Source: Paenibacillus sp. BJ-4 (GTDB lineage Bacteria; Bacillota; Bacilli; Paenibacillales; Paenibacillaceae). Taken from it: a DNA stretch of 64,000 bases. Under the pieces are notes generated by a model that did not search any database, had not been told where the DNA came from, and worked only from the letters and a program-made list of their open reading frames with translations. Made by a program: the position numbers and the translations under genes. Location of the stretch: positions 1-64,000 of the forward strand of contig NZ_JAIVEM010000170.1 of assembly GCF_020404765.1 (NCBI RefSeq). Direction: 5' to 3'. Below are positions 1-10,100 of the stretch, piece by piece (the stretch's first letter is position 1; every line of letters begins with the position of its first letter).

Positions 1-104
1 CGGAGGGGTTCCACACGTACCCATCCCGAACACGACCGTTAAGCCCTCCAGCGCCGATGGTACTTGGACCGCAGGGTCCTGGGAGAGTAGGACGTTGCCA
101 AGCA
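1..104 (+). rRNA. rrf: 5S ribosomal RNA, 3' part
   Basis: The sequence matches the Firmicute 5S rRNA consensus from the helix III region to the 3' end, including CCCGAACACG near the start and GGGAGAGTAGGACG before the end. The first dozen or so bases lie outside the window. It is the last gene of an rRNA operon entering from the left, and a T-rich hairpin follows at once. The exact 3' base is uncertain by a few nucleotides. Confidence 0.95.
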
Positions 105-108
105 CGAC

Positions 109-144
109 AAAAAAAGCACATCCTTAATGGGTTGTGCTTTTTTT
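109..144 (+). terminator. Rho-independent terminator of the rRNA operon
   Basis: An A-rich/T-rich stem (AAAAAAAGCACA pairing with TGTGCTTTTTTT) with a short loop starts a few bases after the 5S gene and ends in a T run. This is the usual intrinsic terminator form. Confidence 0.85.
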
Positions 145-182
145 GTCTTTTTCGGAATCGAGGCGGTGTTAGAAATGCGGTT

Positions 183-352
183 TCATTTACGCACTTTCTT
201 TATTAAATACACAGCCAGATATGCTAGTGCTAATAATCCTGTGCTTATAAAGCTAACAACTAAACCACTTACTTCTACTTTTCCAATAAGTAAATATATA
301 GCGAAGAGTCCCGTTAAAAATGTAAGGATCAATTTCAATATAAAGTTTTTCA
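183..352 (-). pseudogene. Remnant of a small hydrophobic protein
   Basis: Read on the minus strand, this stretch stays open for about 55 codons. It encodes two strongly hydrophobic segments joined by a polar turn (IGKVEVSG) and ends in the basic tail IKKVRK before a TGA. The residue pattern looks like a real small membrane protein. There is no ATG and no clear ribosome binding site, only TTG codons, and the upstream sequence runs into unrelated debris. I read it as the C-terminal part of a lost gene; I do not recognise the family. Confidence 0.35.
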
Positions 353-355
353 AAA

Positions 356-702
356 TTGACAACAGTGCAGGTAGATGTGCCCGTTCAAGTGACCCAGAGA
401 AGAATATTGGTACCTATTCGTTTTGTTTCGGAGAACTTTGGCTACAAGGCAAACTATGAAAAGCTTCGGGCAGCTATATCGTTGCCAGTAATGGTCTGGC
501 TGATAATGCATCCAGTGTTGGCCAAAAACCAAGTTATAATTACGTCGAATGGGTAACTGATATTACGATGGGTAATGACAGGGATGAGAATATCAAGACT
601 TTATATAAAGATGAGAAAGGTCAACGGAAAGATTTCACTGTAAAAGCTCAATCCTATAAAGATATTATCCAACCTATTCTTAATGAGAAAAGAAAACAAT
701 AG
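356..702 (+). pseudogene. Degraded copper-amine-oxidase N-domain-like (stalk) protein
   Basis: The first part reads VPVQVTQRRILVPIRFVSE, typical of the repeat annotated as 'copper amine oxidase N-terminal domain' in many secreted Paenibacillus proteins. After a frame change near 465 the other frame continues as a soluble segment (SYNYVEWVTDI, later KDFTVKAQSYKDIIQ) to a stop at 700-702. A signal peptide and start are missing. It is a fragment of a secreted stalk-domain protein. Another scrap of the same type lies just downstream. Confidence 0.55.
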
Positions 703-770
703 CTTATTCTGATTGATCTGTTTAAGGACGCCCTGGGCAGTAGGGACGTCTCTTTATTTGCCTGTGGATT

Positions 771-977
771 TTGGCTTCTTTGAAGCCGCTAAAGCTTAAT
801 TTAGTCTGGAACGCTGACAAGAAGACGGTGACTGTCAATGCTCCTGGGGTGAAAGAAAAGCTTGTACTTACGATTGTCAAAAAGAAGCTTCATATGGAGA
901 AAAAACACTTACAGGTGTACTTTGAAAATAATGTTATACTGAAATTGAGCACGGCAAATGACCATCCAACGCAGTGA
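771..977 (+). pseudogene. Second fragment of copper-amine-oxidase N-domain type
   Basis: The segment LVWNADKKTVTVNAPGVK resembles the beta-hairpin that precedes the VPLRFVSE motif in copper-amine-oxidase-like N-domains. The rest of the frame degrades quickly. There is no convincing start and no signal peptide. Together with the piece at 356-702 it suggests a decayed gene for a secreted wall-associated protein. No further gene is visible from 978 to 1200. Confidence 0.35.
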
Positions 978-1200
978 TGGAAGGCTTTTAGTCCTGCTTA
1001 CAGTATCATAACTTTACTTGTTATACGGGATCTCGTCCCAACCAGCCTCAAACAATGGTTCTACAAGTAGGGGGTGAACAGTTTAGCTGACGGGGTTTCA
1101 ATGCCTCACGGGCAGGATAGTTAAAACAAGGTTAATGGATATGTTCATGATACGATTTAGTTAATTAGAGAAGCAGTTAATTACGAGAGGAGCTTCATAA

Positions 1201-1935
1201 ATGCTAAAAAACGGAAAAGTTATCGTAACGGGTGCGGCTTCTGGAATCGGAAAAGAAATTGTCAAACAATGCTTACATAAAGGCGCTTCAGTAATTGCGT
1301 GCGATATTAATAAAGATTCCATACACGATTTAAAACGGTCAATGGATCACCACCATTTTCTACATACATATCAGTTAGATGTAAGTAAATATGAACAGGT
1401 CGCTAAATTTTTCGGATATATAGAAACTGAACATTCCGACGTAGATGGTTTAGTTAATAATGCAGGGATTTATTTGGCGAAAAATATACTGGACTATGAA
1501 GCAGATGAAATTGATAAAGTCCTAGATATAAATGTAAAGGGGTATATTTATTTCTCCCAAATGTTCAGTAAGATATTGTTGGAAAGCCAACGTAAGGGAG
1601 TGATCGTGAATATGTCTTCAGTGTCAGGTATAGAAGGTAGTTCGGATGCTATTTATGGGTTATCAAAAGCTGCCATACTGGGCTTAAGTAAAAGCTGTGC
1701 AATAAATTTCTCACCATACATTCGAGTGAACGCTGTTGCTCCTACGATGGTTAAAACTCCAATGATGGATGCAATTCCTGATTGGAGAAAAAAGGAGTAT
1801 TTAAGTCACCATCTGATCAATACACCTGTATTACCTGAAGATGTCGCTGATACGGTTACCTTCTTATTATCTGATAAATCGAAGCATTATACAGGTGCAA
1901 CATTCGATATTAATAATGGAGGATATCTAAGGTAG
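1201..1935 (+). CDS. Short-chain dehydrogenase/reductase
   Basis: This 244-residue protein is a classical SDR that should use NAD(P)H to oxidise or reduce an alcohol/carbonyl substrate in the cytoplasm. The cofactor-binding motif TGAASGIG is at residues 10-17, NNAG at 86-89, and the catalytic set is Ser139, Tyr152 and Lys156 in YGLSK. The aspartate after beta-2 (CDIN, around residue 35) favours NAD(H). The C-terminus (ITGA-like YTGATFDINNGGY) is standard for the family. GAGAGGAG lies 8-10 bases before the ATG. It stands alone, so the substrate cannot be predicted. Confidence 0.9.
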   Translation: MLKNGKVIVTGAASGIGKEIVKQCLHKGASVIACDINKDSIHDLKRSMDHHHFLHTYQLDVSKYEQVAKFFGYIETEHSDVDGLVNNAGIYLAKNILDYEADEIDKVLDINVKGYIYFSQMFSKILLESQRKGVIVNMSSVSGIEGSSDAIYGLSKAAILGLSKSCAINFSPYIRVNAVAPTMVKTPMMDAIPDWRKKEYLSHHLINTPVLPEDVADTVTFLLSDKSKHYTGATFDINNGGYLR

Positions 1936-2357
1936 CTTCTAGTTCGTGTTCAACTAGCGGGAGGCTCCATGCTACTCACTCCGTTAACAGAGCGCCTACG
2001 CCGGGGGAAAGCGTCCCGGCCAAGGGGCTCTACATCCTGGCGCTCGCTTAACTCAACCCACGGAGCGTAAGGGCTGTGGGCCAAATCAAAGAAGACATAC
2101 ATACATACATCATGAACGCTACGCTGACGCTGCGCTAATCATCATGTATGCCTGCAAAGAGCAAAGAGCGGCACGATGATTCCGCTGCTCTCCATCATCG
2201 TGCTTAAGAATGGGACGCTGAGTGCAACAGTTTCGGGCAAAGGAAACTTAAGACCCGTATAAATCAGACGATAGCAAAGCTTTATGTTCAGTTTTAGTTG
2301 CTCTGCACATGAAATTGGAATACTAAAAAATAGTTTGCAGATTTGAACTTGGTGAAC
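1936..2357. other. Intergenic region without a recognised gene
   Basis: No coding frame here shows family features. The stretch has a GC-rich part (about 1960-2060) and a small repetitive part around 2095-2150, where CATACATACATCAT and ATCATCATGTATG form an imperfect inverted repeat around a run of CGCT-type units. It may be decayed sequence between the SDR gene and the end of the MFS gene. Confidence 0.5.
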
Positions 2358-3743
2358 CTACGATTCTTGCAATTGCCCTGACTCCCGGCGACGCCGGCTC
2401 ATGAACACCAAGGACAAAGCAATTACCGTGAGGATAATCCCAAGCATCCGAAATCCCTCGAAGCTGAACTTACCTCCCATAACGATGCCTATCAACAATG
2501 AGGAGAGAATGGTTCCCAAGTATCTTGATGTATTAAATAATCCGGATGCTACACCGATTATTTCTTTCGGTGAACTTTTGAACAAGGCCGCTTGCATACC
2601 GACATTGTTCAACCCGTTACTAATTCCGAAGGCAGCTAAAGCCAAGCACACACTAATCACCGGCGAAGTTTGATTCAATGTCACGATCCACACTGACCCC
2701 AATGTCATTAACATTGCGGACACTAACAGTGCCGGCCTGGGTCCCGATTTATCGATCCATCGTCCTGCCAATGGAGAAGCAACGAGTGAGCACAAGCCTA
2801 AACTTAACATAAGAATCCCTGTATGGAATTCGCTGACATGACGCACCATTTGCAAGTAGGAAGGAAGCCCGAAAAAGAGCGAGTAAAAAAGAACGTTTAC
2901 GAGCATGAATTCGACATTGACCCAAGTCATCGCAGGATATTTGGCGAATGTGCGTAAAGGAATAAAGGGTGACGTCATTTTTAACTCATGTCGTACGAAA
3001 GCTAAAAGTAGCATGAGGCCTATCAGTCCGACAATGATACTTAATAATGAGACATGCCCGGATGATTTTGCTGACAGTAATCCAACGAGCAGGGCAACCA
3101 GACCCACTGTGAAAAGCAGGATGCCTGACGCGTCAATCATATTAATCCATTTACGAAAGGACATGTTGCTTGAAACGGATATTGGCGGTTCGTCCTTAGG
3201 GATCGTCCTCCAAGCTAATAGAATGCTCACCACCACAAATGGAATATTGACGAAAAAGATAGCATGCCAACCCCACCAATGAATCAAGACCCCGCCAATA
3301 AAGGGTCCAATTGCTGCTGCTCCAGACAGGAATATGGACAAAACAGATAGCGCAGTCGCTTGCTTCTCCGTAATATGAATTCGTACAATGGCCATTCCAA
3401 CCGCAACTATCATGCTTGTTCCGATGGATTGCACAATACGGAACACGATGAGCCACCCAAAGTTGGGTGATAGTGGAGCTAATAATGAGGCAAAGAAGGC
3501 TACCAAAAGCCCGGTGATAAATAACTTCTTGCGACCGAATAAATCACTGGCCTTTCCCATGACTGGTTGAGCGATAGCACTCGCAATGTAGAAAGAAAAA
3601 ATAATCCAAGAAACTACTGTAAAGTCGAGTTGGAACACATTTTGCAACCTTGGAATAGCAACAGAAACCATCGAAGAATTTAATGGGTTCAAGAGTATCC
3701 CCAGTCCAACGGAAATCATCAACCACCAGCTACGGGCATTCAT
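2358..3743 (-). CDS. MFS transporter, DHA2-like drug exporter
   Basis: This is a membrane-embedded major facilitator of about 461 residues with many hydrophobic segments. The loop motif GKASDLFGRKK between TM2 and TM3 is the MFS motif A, and FRIVQSIGTSMIVAVGMAIV followed by GPFIGGVLIHWWGWHAIFFV is the pattern of TM4 and motif C in the EmrB/QacA (DHA2) antiporters. I place the start at the ATG before NARSWW, because GGGGGG lies just upstream; the longer frame starting at 3809 has no site. It is transcribed away from a LysR gene, which probably controls it. The exported compound is unknown. Confidence 0.85.
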   Translation of the reverse strand: MNARSWWLMISVGLGILLNPLNSSMVSVAIPRLQNVFQLDFTVVSWIIFSFYIASAIAQPVMGKASDLFGRKKLFITGLLVAFFASLLAPLSPNFGWLIVFRIVQSIGTSMIVAVGMAIVRIHITEKQATALSVLSIFLSGAAAIGPFIGGVLIHWWGWHAIFFVNIPFVVVSILLAWRTIPKDEPPISVSSNMSFRKWINMIDASGILLFTVGLVALLVGLLSAKSSGHVSLLSIIVGLIGLMLLLAFVRHELKMTSPFIPLRTFAKYPAMTWVNVEFMLVNVLFYSLFFGLPSYLQMVRHVSEFHTGILMLSLGLCSLVASPLAGRWIDKSGPRPALLVSAMLMTLGSVWIVTLNQTSPVISVCLALAAFGISNGLNNVGMQAALFKSSPKEIIGVASGLFNTSRYLGTILSSLLIGIVMGGKFSFEGFRMLGIILTVIALSLVFMSRRRRESGQLQES

Positions 3744-3858
3744 TTTTGAGTTCCCCCCAAAGTGTTTTAATGATATCGTACTTGAAATAAGGTATTTACT
3801 CCAACGCATTTCATGTTATGATTTCATTGACTTGAGGGAATGGATGGGAGGATAGGAA

Positions 3859-4746
3859 ATGGAACTTCTTCAATTGCAATATTTTATCGCGGTAGCTCGA
3901 TTGGAACATGTGACCGAAGCTGCACGAAGTCTGCATGTTACTCAATCGTCACTGAGCAAAACGATTCAACGCCTGGAGGAGGATCTGGGGGTCCCTCTAT
4001 TCGATCGAACAGGGAGGAAACTGCGATTGAATGAGTTCGGAAGCAGATTCCTTCGCCGTGCGGAAAGAGCTTTGTTTGAATTGGAACAGGGGAAGCAGGA
4101 GATTAGGGATCTATCTATTCTGGAACATAGCACACTCGAATTGGCGGTGACCACTGCAAGCACGTTGCCTAATATCCTTCGAGAGTTTCGGAAAAAGATG
4201 CCTAATATCCATTTTCATGTACAAATGCTTACCACGCAGGAAATGGTTACGCTTCTTCATAGAGGAGAGGTCGATTTCTGCTTGTCCTCACCTCCGATAG
4301 AAGGGGATGATATTGAATGTCAAATCGTGTGCATCGACCCGATTCTTGTCGCTGTTCCAAAGGGGCATCGCCTGGCAAACCGAAAAAGCATATCCTTGAT
4401 AGAACTAAGGGATGAATGGTTTGTCGGTGTAAAAAGAGGCTACGGTACTCGCGATTTAGTGGACTCTGTATGCAAATCGGTTGGATTTGCACCCCAATAT
4501 GTGTATGAGGGAGATGAACCTGCAAGGCTAAGCGCTCTTGTGGAAGCAGAAATTGGCATAGCTTTCATACCAAGCACGGCAAGGAATTCGCGAGAATATA
4601 TCCAATATATCCCAGTGGAGAATCGCGAATTGGTAAGGGAAATCGCTTTATTATGGCACAAGAGTCGGTACATTTCGCGGGCTGCTCTGGAATTCCGTGA
4701 GGTAGTTGTAGAATATTTCGGGGCGATATCCAAACAGACAATTTAA
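3859..4746 (+). CDS. LysR-family transcriptional regulator
   Basis: The 295-residue protein has the LysR layout: an N-terminal winged helix-turn-helix (LQYFIAVARLEHVTEAARSL, then VTQSSLSKTIQRLEEDLG) and a C-terminal effector-binding fold starting around residue 90. GGGAGG is placed well before the ATG. It is divergent from the MFS exporter with about 115 bases between starts, the usual arrangement for a LysR protein that controls its neighbour and itself. The inducer is unknown. Confidence 0.9.
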   Translation: MELLQLQYFIAVARLEHVTEAARSLHVTQSSLSKTIQRLEEDLGVPLFDRTGRKLRLNEFGSRFLRRAERALFELEQGKQEIRDLSILEHSTLELAVTTASTLPNILREFRKKMPNIHFHVQMLTTQEMVTLLHRGEVDFCLSSPPIEGDDIECQIVCIDPILVAVPKGHRLANRKSISLIELRDEWFVGVKRGYGTRDLVDSVCKSVGFAPQYVYEGDEPARLSALVEAEIGIAFIPSTARNSREYIQYIPVENRELVREIALLWHKSRYISRAALEFREVVVEYFGAISKQTI

Positions 4747-5042
4747 TCGTGAGGGGCTGCAATGTTGTGTCAAAGTGAAGAAACGTAAACCAATAGGAAA
4801 GTCTGCATGTAAAGCAGAGCATCTATTAAAGCGTCAATTTCAAGCCGATACACCAACGCAAAAACTTGTCATAAATATCTATATCTGTCGTTAAGTCAAT
4901 TTCAGAGACTGGCCGCAATAATACATCGTTAGGCCATCGATAATATAGCAAATTAGATTAATGATAACGGTTATTTGCCCTTACCATTCTCCTATTTTTT
5001 CATATGATGCTAGTGAACTCTAAAGGAATGGAGTGAATAGGA
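4747..5042. other. Intergenic region, AT-rich, no gene seen
   Basis: No coding frame or strong hairpin is evident. The last 60 bases before the next gene hold plausible promoter material and the ribosome binding site AAAGGAATGGAG. Confidence 0.4.
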
Positions 5043-5471
5043 ATGGCAATTAGTCCGCTTTGTAAACAGTTTGCCGCTATATTAAAGGCAACACCTCAAA
5101 TCATTAATGGAGTTTGCACGGCATCTACGGTCAGAAATAACATCAAGCCGACTATTTTGGGGAAAAAGACCAGATCCTTTCTTGCAATCCCCCAAGCTTT
5201 TTCTTTCGAAAGTATTGGCCGTAACGGAAAAGGATTATGTCTTGGCGAAACCGTGATTTTGACTGCAGAAATTAATCCGTTTATCTCTCGACTCCGTAAA
5301 CATGGCGTCAAAGTGACGGCACTGCACAATCACTGGCTATTCGCTAACCCCAATCTTTGGTACATTCATTTCGAAAAAGTAGAAAAGCCGCTTGTTTTCG
5401 CCACAGGAGTGCGTGACGCACTTAATGTCTTGACAACAAAGCCCGTACGGCCGGTCATTGTAAAAAAATAA
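5043..5471 (+). CDS. DUF1259 domain protein
   Basis: The 142-residue protein matches the DUF1259 (LppY/LpqO) pattern: an early VCxAS-like segment, a central GETVIL-AEINPFISRLRKHGV segment and the signature HNHWLFANPNLWYIHFE near residue 112. Many family members carry two copies; this one has a single copy and no signal peptide. Function of the family is unknown. A purine-rich site precedes the ATG and a terminator follows, so it is a one-gene unit. Confidence 0.75.
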   Translation: MAISPLCKQFAAILKATPQIINGVCTASTVRNNIKPTILGKKTRSFLAIPQAFSFESIGRNGKGLCLGETVILTAEINPFISRLRKHGVKVTALHNHWLFANPNLWYIHFEKVEKPLVFATGVRDALNVLTTKPVRPVIVKK

Positions 5472-5489
5472 GCAATCAATAAATGTGAG

Positions 5490-5516
5490 AGATCCGCTTT
5501 GGCGGATCTTTTTTTG
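5490..5516 (+). terminator. Rho-independent terminator
   Basis: AGATCCGC and GGCGGATCT pair around a short TTT loop and are followed by a run of seven T residues, about 20 bases after the DUF1259 stop codon. Confidence 0.9.
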
Positions 5517-5670
5517 TTATGGGCGGCACATGGGACAAAACAGAGTAATATTCTACATTCCACCGTCTTTGATAGCCAATCCGTGTCATAACGATTCTCT
5601 CCTATCGTATTAAATCCTTTTATATGCTCTGAATAAAATTGTTTCCCTTTCTTTGCTAGAGACAACTCAA

Positions 5671-6681
5671 TTAGGAAGACTTCGTGGAGCCTCTATGAAC
5701 AATGCATGTCTCGAGATGAACGGTCTCATTCCGTCGATCCGGCTGCTCCAATCGAGCCAACAAGGACTCAACAACGCGTGTACCGAGTCCGTACGGATAA
5801 GTATGTACGGTCGTGAGCGGAGGATCGATAATCTCGGCATTGGCAATATCGTCAAAACCTGTTACTTCAATTTGTCCAGGAACATCGATGTGCAGCTCCT
5901 TTAGGGCACGAATAACCGCAATTCCAATATCATCGTTGGCACAAACAAACGCTGTCGGAAGCTTTGGCAGCTGCTTCAACTGTTCAAGCATCCACGCAAC
6001 GGATAGATAAGGATTGCTGTCCTCAAGCGTGATGCTGAACGTCTCTCCAGATGAAGCGCGATGCATCCGGAGGGCTCGATCGTAACCAAGCCAACGCTCA
6101 TAGAAGCTTCGACAGTGATTGTGGTCTCCGATAAATCCGATCTCCGAATGGCCGCGTTCAATGAGAGAACGAGTAAGATTGTATGTCGTGCGGTCATTCT
6201 CCATCAAGAGGATGTCGAATTTGTGTGTAGAGTTCAACGACTCTGGCAAGAAATCGATAAACACCGTTGGAATGCCTGTGTTTAGAATAGTTTCGATATA
6301 GGCTTCTTGGAAGATCTCAATGCATACAATTCCGTTCACATTGGCCTGGTTAATGTTGGCAGGAAGTGTGCATGAATGGATATCCTCAGGATTGACAAGA
6401 GATAAGATCAGATTAAAGCCTTCAGCGCGCAGGGAGATTTCCATCCCTTTAATCGTTTCAGAGTAGAAGCTGATGGCGTTAATGTCTCCTCGTGTAAGAA
6501 GAGCAATATTGCCTCCATTCATGAAACTATAGTTTTTGTATTTCATCTCCGCTGCTTTTTGGATTACTTTCTTCTTTGTGCCCTCTGGAATTTGCGGGTG
6601 GTTATTGAGGGCTTTGGATATGGTATTTCGAGACAGCCCCATTGCATCCGCGATGTCTTGAACCGTTACTTTCTCAGCCAT
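5671..6681 (-). CDS. LacI-family regulator, probably of the adjacent levanase
   Basis: A cytoplasmic DNA-binding repressor of about 336 residues. It starts with the LacI helix-turn-helix (VTVQDIADAMGLSRNTISKALN) and hinge, followed by a periplasmic-binding-protein-like sensor ending in VTGFDDIANAEIIDPPLTTV, typical of the family. AAGGAG lies six bases before the chosen ATG; nine further codons upstream lack a site. It is divergent from the secreted levanase gene, so it probably senses a fructan-derived sugar and represses that gene. A possible operator (AACAA-4-TTGTT at 6725-6738) lies just before its own start, but this is weak. Confidence 0.88.
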   Translation of the reverse strand: MAEKVTVQDIADAMGLSRNTISKALNNHPQIPEGTKKKVIQKAAEMKYKNYSFMNGGNIALLTRGDINAISFYSETIKGMEISLRAEGFNLILSLVNPEDIHSCTLPANINQANVNGIVCIEIFQEAYIETILNTGIPTVFIDFLPESLNSTHKFDILLMENDRTTYNLTRSLIERGHSEIGFIGDHNHCRSFYERWLGYDRALRMHRASSGETFSITLEDSNPYLSVAWMLEQLKQLPKLPTAFVCANDDIGIAVIRALKELHIDVPGQIEVTGFDDIANAEIIDPPLTTVHTYPYGLGTRVVESLLARLEQPDRRNETVHLETCIVHRGSTKSS

Positions 6682-6885
6682 AATAAGCTCCTTTTTATCC
6701 TTTTTCATGAAATCTTAAATGATAAACAAGAATTTGTTCAACTGTAAACATACATGTAATTTTAGTTTGAAAATATATTCGATTCAGAGAACAAACATTT
6801 CCCTCTTATACTACACTACTCTCTGCCTTTTTTGTAGTAAGGGTTACATAAGCAAAGAATTCTATAATATATAGGATAAAGCGGT

Positions 6886-6910
6886 GCTCTCTTAAGAAAA
6901 GGAAGAGAGC
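6886..6910. repeat. Inverted repeat in the regulator/levanase intergenic region
   Basis: GCTCTCTT (6886-6893) and AAGAGAGC (6903-6910) form a perfect 8-bp stem. No T run follows, so it does not look like an intrinsic terminator. It lies between the two divergent genes and may be a regulator site or an RNA structure. Confidence 0.45.
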
Positions 6911-6953
6911 TAGATACCTTCTAATGAGGTTAAATTTTCATTGATTTTTGTTT

Positions 6954-6981
6954 TTGAAAGCGCTACACTTTACATTATATA
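6954..6981 (+). promoter_or_regulatory. Probable levanase promoter with overlapping cre-like site
   Basis: TTGAAA (6954-6959) and TATATA (6976-6981) are spaced 16 bases apart as a sigma-A type promoter. TGAAAGCGCTAC (6955-6966), on the -35 box, carries the core of the CcpA cre consensus (TGNAARCGNT) although its right end deviates. If both are real, CcpA would block transcription when preferred sugars are present. The leader to the levanase ATG would be about 170 bases. Confidence 0.5.
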
Positions 6982-7158
6982 AATTATTGTTTATAACATA
7001 TAATTATAAATGTAAATATAGCGAACAATTAAATGAACAAATATTTTAAAAATAAGGCTGGAGGTAATCCAAAATGAGCTTGGTATAGCCAGCTGTGATT
7101 TTGTTGAGTTTTTCTGGTAGAAGATGATTATTCGCTAAGTAGAAATGGAGGGTAATTG

Positions 7159-10100
7159 ATGAAAAAGAAATTCAAAGCTGGACTATACATCCTCATGATG
7201 ATGGCTATCATTATGACTTTATCTGGAGTTTACGCCGCTAGTCCTGATATCGGCTGGGCTGTACTGGCGGAAGGTGGCACAGGAAAATCGGAAAAGGAGG
7301 GTCTTTCTATTTTTGAAAACGCTATCAATGTAAATACAAATTTGACAGGATGGCAGGTAAAGGGAAAAGGCAAGTGGGGAGATACCGCAGAAGGGCTCCT
7401 GCTGACATCTGATCCGCAGGAGAACGTAATGGCCATCTCTGAAACGATAGCAGATGATTTCCTGTATGAAGCCGATGTTATGATCAAGGATATGCAAGCG
7501 GATGCTTCTTTGCTCTTCCGTTCTAATGAAGACGGGTTGAACTCGTATATGCTTCAAATTTCACCGCAGTCCGGTATTATCCGTTTAAAAGATGCGGTCG
7601 GTGGGACAGGTAAATTAAATGAAGCGCATCAGGTTTCTCTCAAGGCAGGGGAGATCTATCATCTCAAGGTAAAGGCTGAAGGGACCTCGCTGAAAGTTTA
7701 TTGGGGAACTCAATACAAGCCTGTGATTGATATTCAAGACAGTTCATACCGCTCCGGCCGCCTTGGGGTCCACGTCTGGGATGGGTCTGCCTTGTTCCAG
7801 AACATAACCGTTAGCGATCTCAAAGGAAATTTGGGTATGGTGCTTGTAAAAAAAGGACAGTGGCAGCCTGACCTCAGCGGCCAAAAAGGAACGTCTGTAG
7901 ACCAGAGCAAGGCCCAGCAAATCTATAGCAGGCAAGCTGCTGACTTTGTATATGAAGGAACAATCGCTTTCCGCTCCGATGCTGCTGCCGCTCTTGCTTT
8001 CCGCTCCTCTACCGATGGAGCCCGTGGATATGAAGCCACTCTGGTGAAGGAAGGAGAGCAGGTCCGCGTATCCCTGACGAAAGCGGATGGAACTGCAATT
8101 ACAAGCTCAGAGCGATCTTACCCGAGCTTAGCGGGGGCGAAGCATTATGTGGAAGTAAAGGCGATGGGTAACCGGATTCAAATTTTCGTGGACGGTTATA
8201 CTCCGCCAGCAATCGATGTAACCGATCATTCGTATTCAACAGGAAACGTCGGTCTTGTTGTGAAAAAGGGAAGCGCTTACTTCCAGAATACTTATGTCAC
8301 GGAGGCTAACAGCTATTATACTGAAACCTACCGTCCTCAGTATCATTATACACCGATCCGTGGTTACGCCAGTGACCCGAACGGGCTGGTCTATTTCGAA
8401 GGTGAGTACCATCTTTTCCATCAGGATGGAGGCACATGGGCTCATGCCGTCAGCAAGGATATGCTGAACTGGAAACGTCTGCCGATTGCACTTCCGTGGA
8501 ATGATTACGGGCATATCTGGTCCGGATCTGCTGTGGCCGATGTAACGAATACATCAGGCTTGTTCACGAATTCGGGCGGCAAAGGTCTGATCGCCTATTA
8601 TACCTCCTATAACCCGGATGGTCCAAATGGCAACCAGCGCATTGGCCTTGCTTACAGCAAGGATCAGGGGCGTACGTGGGAATATGCCAAGGATCGTCCG
8701 ATTGTGATTGAGAACCCCGGCAAGAACGGGGAGGATTCGGGGGGATGGGATTTCCGCGACCCCAAGGTGATTCGCGATGACGAGCATAGCCGCTGGGTCA
8801 TGGTAGTGTCCGGTGGAGATCATATCCGGTTCTTTACATCGGCTAATTTGCTGGACTGGACATTAACCGATAATTGGGGTTATGGAGATTATATTCGTGG
8901 CGGTGTGTGGGAATGCCCTGATTTGTTCCCGCTGGTCGTGCAGGGAACGTCAGAGAAGAAGTGGGTTCTCATGATCAGTACAGGCGCGAATCCAGCAACA
9001 GGAGGTTCAGATTCAGAGTATTTTGTGGGAAGTCTGACTGCAGAGGGGAAATTCGTAAATGACAACCCGGCAGGAAAGGTGCTGAGAACGGATTTTGGCA
9101 AGGATTATTATGCATCCATGTCTTTCTCGGACATGACGGATGGGCGTAGAGTAATGTTGGCGTGGATGTCCAACTGGGATTATCCGTTCGCTTTCCCGAC
9201 TTCGGGCTGGAAGGGGGAACTGACTATCCCAAGAGAGGTTACCCTGGTCATGACCCCCGACGGGCTCCGTCTCGCGCAGAGTCCGGTCAAGGAGATGGAG
9301 CATCTGGGCAGCAGGCTGCTCTCCGCGACTGACAAGATGATCAGTCCAACTTCTCCAAACCTGCTGAAGGGTCTTGTTTCTGGAGCATACGAGATTGAAG
9401 CCGAACTGGAGATTCCGGCTGGAAGTACCGTAACAGAGTTTGGTTTTAATGTACGTGAAGGTGCGAATCAGAAGACTGTGGTGGGTTATAAGCCGGGCGA
9501 AAGCAAATTGTTTGTGGACCGCTCTGCTTCCGGAGCTACGGATTTCTCCAATCTGTTTAGCACGAGACATGAAACGGGGATGATAGCGGAGAACAAGCGG
9601 ATCCAGATGCGGATTTTGGTGGATGAATCCTCTGTTGAGGTTTTCGCTAATGGAGGCAAGGTGGTTTTCTCCGAGGTCATATTTCCTGATCCGGCCAGCA
9701 GGGCCATGAGCTTCTATACCCAGAGCGGTAATGTGAAGGTTGTTTCTCTGACGGTAAACAAGCTTGGATCGGTGTGGAATTCGGATAGGGATTCGGCACC
9801 ACGGATTGCTATGGATACCGGTGACCGTGAACTGGGGATAGGGCAAAGCGAAATGCTGCGGGCGGCAGTGGAGAATGGGCCCGGCAACGGTGTTCACCCG
9901 CTGAAGTGGAAATCCAGCAATACCAAGGTGGTAGGCATAAAAGTCTCCGGCGCTTCTCAGGCAACCCTTATGGCCAAAAAAGAAGGCGAGTCCGTCATTA
10001 CTGTATCCACCCCAAATGGAAAGGCATTCGCCAGCCTTCTTGTAAAAGTCTCCGGCGGCGAGTTTCATACCAGTCTCAGCGGCTGGACCCAAGATCTGTC

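Noticed and set aside
127..459. Plus-strand open frame of 110 codons after the rRNA terminator
   Set aside because: It starts inside the terminator hairpin and crosses two unrelated remnants; the minus strand reads better over part of it.
2095..2150. Repetitive CATA/CGCT stretch considered as an attachment site or repeat array
   Set aside because: Too short and irregular, with no integrase or flanking copies.
5366..5665. Minus-strand open frame of 99 codons near the DUF1259 gene
   Set aside because: It spans the terminator and runs antisense to the DUF1259 gene; no start signal.
9013..10092. Long minus-strand open frame of 359 codons inside the levanase gene
   Set aside because: It lies wholly antisense to a well-supported multi-domain gene and has no coherent residue pattern.
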